Shown here: positions 37,549 to 46,102 of the stretch, in pieces
Layout of the letters: each line of letters starts with the position of its first letter
Position numbering within the stretch: position 1 is the stretch's first letter
NCBI GenBank assembly: GCA_029817715.1
Contig: JARUPY010000398.1
Coordinates: forward strand, 372,001 to 436,000
Length of the DNA: 64,000 nt
Direction of reading: 5' to 3'
From: Melastoma dodecandrum
Taxonomy: Eukaryota > Streptophyta > Magnoliopsida > Myrtales > Melastomataceae
The notes under the pieces: generated by a model
What the model was told of the DNA's origin: nothing
What the model saw: the letters and a program-made list of their open reading frames with translations, nothing else
Databases searched by the model: none
Program-made: the position numbers and the translations under genes

Positions 37549-38373
37549 ATGAAGCTCGCCCTGATCCAGATGAACTCCGTGTCCGACAAGCCGGCGAATA
37601 TCGCGGCGGCGACGTCGTTGATCGATCAGGCGGTGGAGGCCGAGCGGCCCGATTGGGTGGCGCTTCCGGCATGTTTCGACTTCCTCGGCGCGCGGTTCGC
37701 CGACAAGCTCGCGGCGTCCGAGACGCTGGGCGAAGGGCCGGCCTACCAGGCGATGCAGGCGCTCGCCCGCAAGCATCGCATCTTCATCCATGCAGGCTCG
37801 GTGCTCGAGCGTGTCGAGGGCGAGGCGCGCATTTACAACACCACCGTCGTCTTCGACCGCGAGGGCCGGGACATCGCCCGCTATCGCAAGATCCACATGT
37901 TCGACATCGAGACGCCGGACGGCGTGAGCTATCGCGAAAGCGCCTCGTTCAAGCCGGGCGACGCCGTCGTGACGTACGAGTGCGAGGGCGTCACGGTCGG
38001 CTGCGCCATCTGCTACGATCTGCGGTTTCCGTCTCTCTTCCAGGCCCTCGTCGCGCGCGGCGCGCAGCTCATCGTGCTGCCGTCCGCGTTTACGCTGCAG
38101 ACCGGAAAGGATCACTGGGAGGTGCTGTGCCGCGCCCGGGCCATCGAGACGCAGAGTTATGTCGCCGCGCCGGCGCAGACGGGCACGCATCGCGTCGGAG
38201 AAGACACGCGCGTGACCTATGGTCATTCACTGGTCTGCGATCCCTGGGGGCACGTGATCGCCCGCGCCTCGGATGGGACGGGCTTCGTGACGGCGCGGAT
38301 CGATCCGGCGCGCATTGCGCGCGTCCGGCGAAACATGCCGGTCCAGAGCCACCGAGTGGCCCTGGACGGCTGA
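37549..38373 (+). CDS. Nitrilase-superfamily protein lacking the catalytic Glu
   Basis: A 274-residue carbon-nitrogen hydrolase-like protein. The catalytic lysine is present (Lys114 in RYRKIHMFDIE) as is the nucleophilic cysteine (Cys155 in CAICYDLRFPSLF), but the residue expected to be the general-base Glu is Ala41 in LPACFDFLG, where family members have PE. The codon is GCA at 37669-37671. The overall length and the rest of the fold appear normal. A Shine-Dalgarno GAGGAG lies 5 nt before the ATG. It may be inactive, have shifted chemistry, or carry a base error; that needs reads or homologues. Confidence 0.85.
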   Translation: MKLALIQMNSVSDKPANIAAATSLIDQAVEAERPDWVALPACFDFLGARFADKLAASETLGEGPAYQAMQALARKHRIFIHAGSVLERVEGEARIYNTTVVFDREGRDIARYRKIHMFDIETPDGVSYRESASFKPGDAVVTYECEGVTVGCAICYDLRFPSLFQALVARGAQLIVLPSAFTLQTGKDHWEVLCRARAIETQSYVAAPAQTGTHRVGEDTRVTYGHSLVCDPWGHVIARASDGTGFVTARIDPARIARVRRNMPVQSHRVALDG

Positions 38374-38377
38374 GCGG

Positions 38378-38593
38378 TCAGTCGCAGTTCGTCTTGTGGA
38401 TGGTCTTGGAATCGCCCGCGTCGTTCTCCTTGTGGACGGTCTTCGAGGCGCAACCGTCGTCGGAGACGTGCTTCTCGACCGCGGTGGAGGTGGCGGCGGG
38501 CGGGGCATCGTAGTGGTGCACGACGACCTCGTCGGCGACGGCGATGCCGGTGCCCAGGACGGTGGCGGCAGCGAGGATCAAAGCAAAACGCAT
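38378..38593 (-). CDS. Small secreted protein with DGCASKTVHKEND motif
   Basis: A 71-residue protein with a Sec signal peptide (MRFALILAAATVLGTGIAVA, cleavage about residue 20). The mature part has two cysteines and the two near-repeats SKTVHKENDAGDSKTIHKTN, i.e. a duplicated SKTxHKxN unit. No known function. GGGAGA precedes the ATG. It is convergent with the nitrilase-family gene and just 4 nt away. Confidence 0.72.
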   Translation of the reverse strand: MRFALILAAATVLGTGIAVADEVVVHHYDAPPAATSTAVEKHVSDDGCASKTVHKENDAGDSKTIHKTNCD

Positions 38594-38741
38594 GGTGTGT
38601 CTCCCGTGGCGAAGCGCTGCAGCAAATGGGAGCTTGGCCGTCTTGTTCCGACGCCGATAGTCGTACGACGTGGCGCCCGAACGGGAACGCGACCTGGTCG
38701 CGCGCATTGTCAGGAGCCCAACGCCAGCCGACGGGTCTTTG

Positions 38742-38936
38742 ATGATTTCCGAGCCGAGTGTCATTTCAGAGCGGGTCGCGCGTCTCGAACGCGCGATCAT
38801 CGCCCAAAAGGCGTTTCTCCATCGCGTGCCGGATCCGGATACGCGCCGGCAGGCCGAAACGAATCTCCTGTCCCTGATCGACATGCACGAGAGTGCCCTG
38901 CGCCAACGCGCATCGTCTTCGGACGCCGGTTGCTAG
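38742..38936 (+). CDS. Small hypothetical protein
   Basis: A 64-residue helical protein (ERVARLERAIIAQKAFLHRV; TRRQAETNLLSLIDMHESAL). A GTG at 38670 in the same frame would lengthen it to 88 residues; the ATG at 38742 is the more conservative choice. No membrane segment, no signal. It lies between the divergent secreted-protein gene and the ABC operon. I do not recognise it; coding status rests on composition and sensible helices. Confidence 0.45.
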   Translation: MISEPSVISERVARLERAIIAQKAFLHRVPDPDTRRQAETNLLSLIDMHESALRQRASSSDAGC

Positions 38937-38984
38937 GGGCTCCGAGGCCTCGCTGCGGGCGTAATCTTCGCATCCGCTAGCGGC

Positions 38985-40574
38985 GTGTTCCTCCGTCCCT
39001 TCGTCCTCGCGGCCGCCGTCGTATTTGCGGTGTCTTCTCCCGGCACGGCGGCCGGCGTCTGGAGGCGCGGCGAGGCGATGGACCCCGGCTCGCTCGATCC
39101 TCACAAGGCCTCGACCGTCACCGAGCAGCATATTCTCGACGAAATCTACGAGGGTCTCGTCGTCTACGACGGCGAGGGGCGCCTGCAGCCCGGCGTCGCC
39201 GCGCGCTGGGAGGCGAACGCGGACCAGACGACATACACCTTCCACCTGAGGGCCGATACTCGCTGGTCGAACGGCGCGCCGCTGACCGCGGCGGACTTCG
39301 TCTATTCGCTGCGCCGGCTGATGGACCCGAAGACCGGTGCGCAATATGCGAACGTCCTCTACACGCTGAAGAACGCGGCGGCGGTGAACGCCGGCAGGCT
39401 GCCGCTGGATGCGCTCGGCGTCGTCGCCCTCGATGCCCATACGCTGCAGATCCGGCTCGAACATCCGACGCCCTATCTGCTCGATCAGCTGACGCATTTC
39501 ACGGCGCTGCCTGTGTATCGCCCGGCGGTGGAGCGCTGGGGTGCGGGCTTTGCGCGCGCCGGCCGCATCATCGGCAACGGCGCGTTCACGCTCGAGAGCT
39601 ACACGCCGAACGATCGGCTCGTGCTCGACAAGAGCCCGACCTTCCACGACGCCGCGCAAGTCGCGCTCGACGGCGAAGTCATCTTTCCGCTCGAAGATCA
39701 TTCGTCGGCGCTCCGCCGCTTCATGGCGGACGAGATCGATTCCTACCCCGACGTGCCGATCGACCAGATCGGCTTCGTGCGCGCGCATCTGGGCACGCGC
39801 TTCAAGGTCGCGCCGCACCTCGCCAGCTATTTCTACGCCTTCGATTGCCGCCAGAAGCCGTTCGACGACGTGCGTGTGCGCCGGGCGCTGGCGATGGTGA
39901 TCGACCGTGCGTTTCTGGCGCAGAAGATTTGGGGCGGCGTCATGCTGCCGGGCTATTCGCTGGTGCCGCCCGGAATCGCCAGCTACGGCGCGCCGTCGAC
40001 GGTGGCCTGGAAGGACGAGAGCCCCTTCGAGCGCGAGGATCGCGCAAAGGCACTGCTGAAGGCCGCAGGCTACGGCCCGGACCATCCGCTGCGCCTGACG
40101 TTTCGCTACAATCAATCCGAAAATCACAAAGCCACCGCGGTCGCCATCGCCGACATGTGGAAGGTGCTCGGCGTGCAGACGGACTTCATCGTCACCGATG
40201 CGACGGCCCATTATGCCTTCATGGAATCGAACCAGCCCTACGACGTGCTGCGCTTCGGCTGGTTCGCGGACTACCCCGACGCGCAGAATTTCCTCTTTCT
40301 CGGCCAGAGCGACAATCGTGTCCTCAACGTCGCGCATTTCTCCGATCCGGCCTTCGACGATCTGATGCGCCGGGCCGCGGCGGAAGCGGACGCGGGACGC
40401 CGGCGCGACCTGCTGCACGCGGCGGAGCGGCTGATTCTCGACAAGCAGCCCTATCTCGTCCTCATGACCTACGAGGCGCCGGACCTCGTCTCGCCGCGCC
40501 TTCAGGGCTGGTCGCCGAACGTGATGGATACGCACCCTGGACGTTACATCTCGATCGCGCCGCCGCCCGCGTGA
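38985..40574 (+). CDS. oppA: Periplasmic oligopeptide-binding protein (family 5 SBP)
   Basis: A 529-residue extracytoplasmic solute-binding protein of family 5, with a signal peptide (residues 1-22). Landmarks: GEAMDPGSLDPHKASTVTEQ near the N-terminus, the YEGLVVYDGEGRLQPGVAARW domain and NGAPLTAADFVYSLRRLMDP, typical of oligopeptide/dipeptide-binding proteins. It heads the operon of two permeases and a fused double ATPase. The GTG start has no strong Shine-Dalgarno. Substrate (oligopeptide, dipeptide or other) is not fixed by sequence. Confidence 0.9.
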   Translation: MFLRPFVLAAAVVFAVSSPGTAAGVWRRGEAMDPGSLDPHKASTVTEQHILDEIYEGLVVYDGEGRLQPGVAARWEANADQTTYTFHLRADTRWSNGAPLTAADFVYSLRRLMDPKTGAQYANVLYTLKNAAAVNAGRLPLDALGVVALDAHTLQIRLEHPTPYLLDQLTHFTALPVYRPAVERWGAGFARAGRIIGNGAFTLESYTPNDRLVLDKSPTFHDAAQVALDGEVIFPLEDHSSALRRFMADEIDSYPDVPIDQIGFVRAHLGTRFKVAPHLASYFYAFDCRQKPFDDVRVRRALAMVIDRAFLAQKIWGGVMLPGYSLVPPGIASYGAPSTVAWKDESPFEREDRAKALLKAAGYGPDHPLRLTFRYNQSENHKATAVAIADMWKVLGVQTDFIVTDATAHYAFMESNQPYDVLRFGWFADYPDAQNFLFLGQSDNRVLNVAHFSDPAFDDLMRRAAAEADAGRRRDLLHAAERLILDKQPYLVLMTYEAPDLVSPRLQGWSPNVMDTHPGRYISIAPPPA

Positions 40575-40646
40575 TCCTGCCGTTTCAGGAAAAAGGATGG
40601 GGCGGCGCCGTTTCGGCCGGGCGTCGGAATGCTCTAGGCTCGGCGT

Positions 40647-41561
40647 ATGCTTCGGCTCGTGCTGACCCGCGTGCTCACCGCGGTCCCCACCCTGCTCGCG
40701 GTCGTCGCGATCTCGTTCCTGCTCATGCGGCTCGCGCCCGGCGGGCCGTTCCAGGGCGAGCGGGCGCTCGACCCGGCGGTCCGCGCCAACCTCGCCCACC
40801 TCTACGGGCTCGACAAGCCGCTCTGGCAGCAGTTCGGGCTCTACCTGTGGGGCCTTCTGCACGGCGACCTCGGACCAAGCCTGCACTGGCGCGACTTCAC
40901 GGTGGACGAGTTGTTCGCCAAAGCGCTGCCGATCTCGCTGCGCCTCGGCGGTGCCGCGCTCGGGCTCGCCGTCGTCATCGGGGTGGCGCTCGGCGCCGCC
41001 GGCGCACTCGTCGGCCGTGGCCTCGGCGCGGCGCTCGGACTCTTCGCGCTGCTGGGCCTCGCCGTGCCGCCGTTCGTTGTCGCCCCGCTGCTGCAGGTCT
41101 GGTTCGGGCTCGATCTGCACTGGCTGCCGGTCGGCGGCTGGGACGATGGTTCGCCCGCCCACCAGATCCTGCCGATCGCGACGCTGGCGCTGCCACAGAT
41201 CGCGATCATCGCCAAGTTGACCCGCGCGGCCCTGACGGACGCGCTCGCTGCGCCGCACATCCGCACGCTTCGGGCCTTCGGCCTGCCGCCATCGCACATC
41301 CTCCGGCGCGCGCTGCCCGGCGCGATGCTGCCGGTGCTCTCCTATCTCGGCCCCGCCGCGGCGGCGCTCCTCACCGGTTCGATCGTCGTCGAGACGATCT
41401 TCGGCATCCCTGGCATCGGACGATACTTCGTCGACGGCGCGCTCTCGCGCGACTACACGTTGACGATGGCGACGGTGGTCATCGTCGGCGTCCTGGTGGT
41501 CGTCTTCCACCTGTTGGTCGACCTCGCCTACGGCTGGCTCGACCCGCGCGTGCGATCATGA
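40647..41561 (+). CDS. oppB: ABC transporter permease, OppB/DppB type
   Basis: A 304-residue inner-membrane permease with six hydrophobic segments. The N-terminus RLVLTRVLTAVPTLLAVVAI and the EAA-like region ALTDALAAPHIRTLRAFGLP are the hallmarks of the OppB/DppB family. It forms the channel with the product of the following permease, whose gene overlaps it by 4 nt. Substrate recognition is by the upstream binding protein. Confidence 0.94.
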   Translation: MLRLVLTRVLTAVPTLLAVVAISFLLMRLAPGGPFQGERALDPAVRANLAHLYGLDKPLWQQFGLYLWGLLHGDLGPSLHWRDFTVDELFAKALPISLRLGGAALGLAVVIGVALGAAGALVGRGLGAALGLFALLGLAVPPFVVAPLLQVWFGLDLHWLPVGGWDDGSPAHQILPIATLALPQIAIIAKLTRAALTDALAAPHIRTLRAFGLPPSHILRRALPGAMLPVLSYLGPAAAALLTGSIVVETIFGIPGIGRYFVDGALSRDYTLTMATVVIVGVLVVVFHLLVDLAYGWLDPRVRS

Positions 41562-42607
41562 GGCTCGATCTGCGCGGCCTCGCGGCGCTTCTCGTCCTGG
41601 CGGCGATGGCGCTCGCCTGTTTCGGCGTCGAACGGGTCGCGCCGCACCCCTACGATTCGGTCTACCCGGATTACGTCATGACGCGCGCCTCGCTTCAGGC
41701 GCACCCGACGCGATCGGAGCGGGACGCGGGCCTCGCGACGCTCGCGGTGCTGAGCCATGCACCGGTCCAGCTGACGATGGTCGGGGGGCACGACGCGCTC
41801 GAATGGTCGGACGACAAACCCATCGATCCGCGCGTCGTCCGCGTGCTCGAGCGTTCGGATATGTTCCGCACCGCCGGGGCGCCACGGGCCTCTGCGGATC
41901 GCAATCAGCTGGTCGTGCCCGTCGAGATCGTAGATCAGCGCTTTTGGCTCGGCACGGACGCGAACGGTCGCGACCTGCTCGCCCGCATCCTCGTCGCGGG
42001 CCGCATCTCGCTCGCCGTCGGCGCGATGGCCTCGGCCGTCGCGCTCGGCATCGGTGTCGCCTACGGGGCGATCGCGGGCTATGCGGGCGGGCGGCTCGAC
42101 CAGGCGATGATGCGCCTCGTCGATATCGTCTATGCGCTGCCGTTCATCTTTCTCGTCATCGTGCTGCTGGCATTGTTCGGGCGCAGCCTGTGGCTGGTGT
42201 TCCTGGCGATCGGCGCGGTCGAGTGGCTCGACATGGCGCGGATCGTGCGGGGTCAGACGTTGAGTCTGCGGCGCCGCGAATTCGTGCGCGCCGCGGAGGC
42301 CGTGGGCGAGCGCGGGCCACGCATCCTCGTCGGTCATGTGGTGCCGAACATGACGGGGCCGATCGTCGCCTATCTCGCGCTCCTCGTGCCGCGCGTCATC
42401 CTGGCGGAGAGCTTTCTGTCGTTCATCGGCCTCGGCGTGCAGGAGCCGCTGACGAGTTGGGGCATCCTCATCGCGGACGGCGCGCGCCACGTTCAGGGTG
42501 CGGAGCATCTTCTCGTCTTTCCCGCCCTCGCTCTGGCGATCACCGTCGTCGCCGCGAACCAGCTGGGCGAAGCGGTCCTGCGCGCATCGGGAACGACGCG
42601 CCGATGA
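41558..42607 (+). CDS. oppC: ABC transporter permease, OppC type
   Basis: A 349-residue permease with an N-terminal TM, a large periplasmic insert (about residues 30-130: PYDSVYPDYVMTRASLQAHP and onward) and a five-segment core with the LGTDANGRDLLARILVAGRI motif of OppC/DppC and the EAA loop near RRREFVRAAEAVGERGPRIL. It overlaps oppB by 4 nt at the start and the ATPase gene by 4 nt at the end. The insert is larger than in E. coli OppC. Confidence 0.93.
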   Translation: MRLDLRGLAALLVLAAMALACFGVERVAPHPYDSVYPDYVMTRASLQAHPTRSERDAGLATLAVLSHAPVQLTMVGGHDALEWSDDKPIDPRVVRVLERSDMFRTAGAPRASADRNQLVVPVEIVDQRFWLGTDANGRDLLARILVAGRISLAVGAMASAVALGIGVAYGAIAGYAGGRLDQAMMRLVDIVYALPFIFLVIVLLALFGRSLWLVFLAIGAVEWLDMARIVRGQTLSLRRREFVRAAEAVGERGPRILVGHVVPNMTGPIVAYLALLVPRVILAESFLSFIGLGVQEPLTSWGILIADGARHVQGAEHLLVFPALALAITVVAANQLGEAVLRASGTTRR

Positions 42608-44172
42608 GCCTGATCGCCTTCGACCGGCTCGGCGTGAGCTTCGGCGGCGCGCCTGTCGTGCGCAATCTCAGCCTCTCCGTCGCGCCGGGCGAAACGGCCG
42701 CCCTTGTCGGCGAAAGCGGCTCGGGCAAGAGCGTCTCGATGCTCGCGACGATCGGGCTCCTGCCGCCGGCCGCGCGCGTAGACGGTGCCGTGCGCTTCGA
42801 GGGACGCGATCTTCTCGGCCTCGGTCGGCCCGCGCTCGACAGGATCCGCGGCAAGGCGATCTCGATCGTCTTCCAGGAGCCGCAGAGCGCGCTCGATCCC
42901 TTCTTCCCGGTCGGCACGCAGATCGCCGCCGTGCTGGGGCACGGGCTCGGCCTCGATCGGCGGAGGGCGCGGCGTCGTGCCGTCGCGCTTCTCGAAGAGG
43001 TCGGCCTGCCCGAACCGTCGCGGCGCGCGAAGAGCTATCCGCACGAGCTTTCCGGCGGACAACGGCAGCGCGTCGCGATCGCCATGGCGATCGCCTGCGA
43101 GCCGAAGCTCATCATTGCGGACGAGCCGACGACAGCGCTCGACGTCACCGTCGCGGCGCGCATCCTCGCGCTGTTGCGCGAATTGAAGGCGCGCCGCGGC
43201 ATGGCGATGATCCTCATCAGCCACGATCTCGGCGTGGTGCGTCGCGCCGCCGATACGATCCACGTGATGGAGAAGGGGGCGCTGGTCGAGAGCGCGCCCG
43301 CCGCGCAACTCGTCGCGGCGCCGCGCGATGCCTACACGCGCCGTCTTCTCGCAGCCGACAGGCTGGCGCCCGCGCCGATCCCGGCGATGACGCCGGAGCC
43401 GCTGCTCGAGGCGCGTGCGGTGACCGTGCGCTTCGACCTGCGCGGCGGCCCGTTCCGGCGCCGGCGCGGTTTTCTTGCCGTCGATGGGGCTACGCTCACG
43501 ATCGGACAGGGCGAGACGCTGGGGCTCATCGGCGAGTCCGGCTCGGGGAAGACGACGCTGGGCCGCGCGCTGCTGCGCCTCGTGCCGGCGCGCGGGGCGA
43601 TCGCCTTCGCAGGCCGCGATCTTGCAGGCTTGAGCTATGCGGCGATGCGGCCGCTGCGGCGCGATCTCCAGATCGTCTTCCAGGATCCGTTCGCCTCGCT
43701 CTCGCCACGCTGGCGGATCGCCGACATCGTCGGCGAGGGTCTGACGATCCACGAAGCGGGACTCTCCGCCGCGCAGCGCCGCGCGCGCGTCGCGGCGATC
43801 CTCGCGGAAGTGGGGCTCGCCGATGGCTTCCTGCATCGTCGGCCGGACGAGCTGTCGGGCGGCCAGCGCCAGCGCGTCGCGATCGCCCGCGCCATGGTGC
43901 TGGAGCCCCGCCTCGTCGTCCTCGACGAGCCGACGTCCGCGCTCGATCACTCGGTGCAGGCCGACGTGCTCGCACTGCTGCGCCGCCTGCAGGCGGAGCG
44001 CGGCATCGCCTACTTCTTCATCACCCACGACCTCGCCGTCGTCCGCGCCATGGCCTCGCGCACGGCCGTGATGAAAGACGGGCGCATCCTGGAATTGGGC
44101 CCCACCGACGCCATCATGACCGCGCCGCGGGAGGATTACACGCAGGCGCTTGTCCGCGCGGCATTTGGATGA
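42604..44172 (+). CDS. oppDF: Fused peptide-transport ATPase (OppD-OppF)
   Basis: A 522-residue protein with two ABC ATPase domains in tandem. First: Walker A GESGSGKSV (about 38-46), signature ELSGGQRQRVAIAMAIACEP, Walker B LIIADEPTTALD and switch SHDLG. Second: Walker A GESGSGKTTLGRALLRLVPA, signature ELSGGQRQRVAIARAMVLEP, Walker B LVVLDEPTSALD. Both sets are complete, so both sites should hydrolyse ATP. Fusion of OppD and OppF into one chain is common in alphaproteobacteria. It closes the operon. Confidence 0.95.
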   Translation: MSLIAFDRLGVSFGGAPVVRNLSLSVAPGETAALVGESGSGKSVSMLATIGLLPPAARVDGAVRFEGRDLLGLGRPALDRIRGKAISIVFQEPQSALDPFFPVGTQIAAVLGHGLGLDRRRARRRAVALLEEVGLPEPSRRAKSYPHELSGGQRQRVAIAMAIACEPKLIIADEPTTALDVTVAARILALLRELKARRGMAMILISHDLGVVRRAADTIHVMEKGALVESAPAAQLVAAPRDAYTRRLLAADRLAPAPIPAMTPEPLLEARAVTVRFDLRGGPFRRRRGFLAVDGATLTIGQGETLGLIGESGSGKTTLGRALLRLVPARGAIAFAGRDLAGLSYAAMRPLRRDLQIVFQDPFASLSPRWRIADIVGEGLTIHEAGLSAAQRRARVAAILAEVGLADGFLHRRPDELSGGQRQRVAIARAMVLEPRLVVLDEPTSALDHSVQADVLALLRRLQAERGIAYFFITHDLAVVRAMASRTAVMKDGRILELGPTDAIMTAPREDYTQALVRAAFG

Positions 44173-44226
44173 GGTGGCCGCCATCCGAGCTCACGTGATA
44201 TTGTCGCGCCTCGGAGGTGCCGCGGC

Positions 44227-44448
44227 ATGCGTGTCGTCGTCGAGCTGTTGGACGAGCAGGCGAAAGCGCTCGAAGATCTCGCGAAGGTCGACAACCGGTC
44301 CCGTGCGGCGCTCGTGCGGGATACGGTCGAGGTCTACCTCCGATCGCGTCGGAACAAGGCCGATACTTTGGAGAGCGCGTTCGGCTCTTGGGCCGACACG
44401 GTCGTGGATGGGCTGACATTTCAGAGGCGCCTTCGTCAGGAATGGTAG
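44227..44448 (+). CDS. VapB-like antitoxin (ribbon-helix-helix)
   Basis: A 73-residue protein, MRVVVELLDEQAKALEDLAK followed by NRSRAALVRDTVEVYL, a ribbon-helix-helix fold typical of VapB antitoxins, with an acidic-aromatic C-terminus (FGSWADTVVDGLTFQRRLRQ) that binds PIN-domain toxins. It starts 54 nt after the oppDF stop and overlaps the toxin gene by 7 nt. Confidence 0.83.
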   Translation: MRVVVELLDEQAKALEDLAKVDNRSRAALVRDTVEVYLRSRRNKADTLESAFGSWADTVVDGLTFQRRLRQEW

Positions 44449-44807
44449 GCGCACTCTTCGATACCAACATCCTGATCGACTTCCTGAGGGGACTTCCGCA
44501 GGCTCGAGACGAGATCGGCTTCTACACGATCCGCGCGATCAGCATCGTGACCTGGATCGAGGTGCTCGTCGGAGCCACCGCCGACACCGAGGATTTGACC
44601 CGGCAATTCCTCGATCAGTTTCTGGTCGTCACCGTCGATCCTGATATTGCGCAGCGCTCGGTGGAACTAAGCCGGTTGCATCGGATCAAGCTGCCGGACG
44701 CCGTGATCTGGGCGTCCGCACAAGTCCACGGCTGGTTGCTCGTCACGCGCGATACAGAAGACCTTGCGGTACGTGACGACAGTATTCGCGCGCCCTACGC
44801 CATTTGA
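44442..44807 (+). CDS. PIN-domain toxin of VapBC module
   Basis: A 121-residue PIN-domain ribonuclease. Four acidic residues line up as the Mg-binding site: Asp7 (FDTNILIDFL), Glu40 (TWIEVLVG), Asp86 (LPDAVIWASA) and Asp104 (VTRDTEDLA). With the VapB gene overlapping it, this is a complete type II VapBC module. The target tRNA or rRNA is not known. It is convergent with the dCTP deaminase gene. Confidence 0.87.
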   Translation: MVGALFDTNILIDFLRGLPQARDEIGFYTIRAISIVTWIEVLVGATADTEDLTRQFLDQFLVVTVDPDIAQRSVELSRLHRIKLPDAVIWASAQVHGWLLVTRDTEDLAVRDDSIRAPYAI

Positions 44808-44840
44808 GCAAAATTCGGGTAGGTGATCTTCTTCGCACCG

Positions 44841-45944
44841 TCACGCGAAATGCTTCGACAGCTTCAGGTGCTGGCCCTGGTAGTTCGACTTGAGGTCGCG
44901 ACCATAGAGCACGTTGGGGCGCTCGCTCATCGGCTCGTAGAGCAGGGTCGCGATGCGCTGGCCGTGGTCGAGCAGGAAGGGCACGTCGTGGCTGCGCACC
45001 TCGCAGACGATGCGGCTGCCGGCCCCGCCCGCCTCGGCGAGGCCGAAGCCGGGATCGAGGAAGCCGGCGTAGTGCGAGCGCAGCTCGCCGACGGATGTGT
45101 CGTAGGCGACCATCTCGGCCGCTTCCATCGCTTCGACGGTGACCGATTCGGCCGAGGCGAGGATGTAGAACTCGTCCGGGTCGAGCACGAGCTCGCGCCG
45201 GTCCGGCGTCGTCGTCAGCGGCTCCCAGAAGTCGGCCCGGCGCAGGGCGCCGCTGCGCGCGAGATCGACGAGGCCGGACGTGCGCCGCGCGCGATAGCCG
45301 ATGACGCCGCCCTCCTTGCCGGCCGGGTCGAGATCGATCGTCACCGGCACGATGCGGCGCGGCGCCTGCGGCGCGCCTCCGGCGTCGCGGAAGCGGATCT
45401 GCGCGAGCCGGCTGCCATGCGTCGCGATGATCGGGAAGGAGCGCGGCACGACTTCGGCGTAGAGCGGCCCCTCGTAACCGTCGGGGATCTCGTCGAAGGT
45501 GGCGCCGCCGTCGGTGATGACGCGCACGAAGATGTCGAGGCGCCCCGACGAACTCTTTGGGTTCGCCCGCGCGTCGACGCCTGCCGGCAGCCGCAGGCCC
45601 TCCAGCAGCGGCACGATATGCACGCAATTGCGTTCGAGCACAGTCGGCTTCGAGAGGTCGACCTCGTGGGTGGCGAGCGCCTCGAGGCGGCTCGCGACGC
45701 TGCGGCCGGGACCGGGCAGAAAGCTCGCCGGCAGGCGATAGGCGCGCCGGCCAAGCCGCAGGTCGAGGCTCGCCGGCTGCACCTGGTCCGCGTCCGGCGG
45801 CGCGTCGACCACGATGAGGCCGCTGTCGAGCGCCGCGCGGATGCGCTGCGACGGCCAGATGGCGAACGGCACGATGTCGGGCTCCAGATCGGGGAAGGGG
45901 CCGCGGCGGCGTGCGGACGCACGTCCGGCCGGGCTCGCGCGCAT
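44841..45944 (-). CDS. dcd: dCTP deaminase, long two-domain form
   Basis: A 367-residue 2'-deoxycytidine 5'-triphosphate deaminase, supplying dUTP for dTMP synthesis. Its length is about twice the 190-residue E. coli Dcd, indicating a duplicated trimeric-dUTPase-like fold within one chain. Landmarks: QPASLDLRLGRRAYRLPASF, SSSGRLDIFVRVITDGGATF in the first half, GELRSHYAGFLDPGFGLAEA and LLYEPMSERPNVLYGRDLKS in the second. This long form occurs in alphaproteobacteria. It is convergent with the VapBC toxin. Confidence 0.87.
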   Translation of the reverse strand: MRASPAGRASARRRGPFPDLEPDIVPFAIWPSQRIRAALDSGLIVVDAPPDADQVQPASLDLRLGRRAYRLPASFLPGPGRSVASRLEALATHEVDLSKPTVLERNCVHIVPLLEGLRLPAGVDARANPKSSSGRLDIFVRVITDGGATFDEIPDGYEGPLYAEVVPRSFPIIATHGSRLAQIRFRDAGGAPQAPRRIVPVTIDLDPAGKEGGVIGYRARRTSGLVDLARSGALRRADFWEPLTTTPDRRELVLDPDEFYILASAESVTVEAMEAAEMVAYDTSVGELRSHYAGFLDPGFGLAEAGGAGSRIVCEVRSHDVPFLLDHGQRIATLLYEPMSERPNVLYGRDLKSNYQGQHLKLSKHFA

Positions 45945-46102
45945 TGGGTGTCCAAACCCGTCCGCCGGTCAAGAGCGGGGCCCACTCGTGCGGGGGACTG
46001 GTGACATCCGTCCGAGGGGAAGATGTCGCCTCCTGGTCATGCCGCCCTGCGCCGCCCGGCTCCGACCTTGCCGAAACGGCGCGGATGACCGAGGTTCGCG
46101 CC

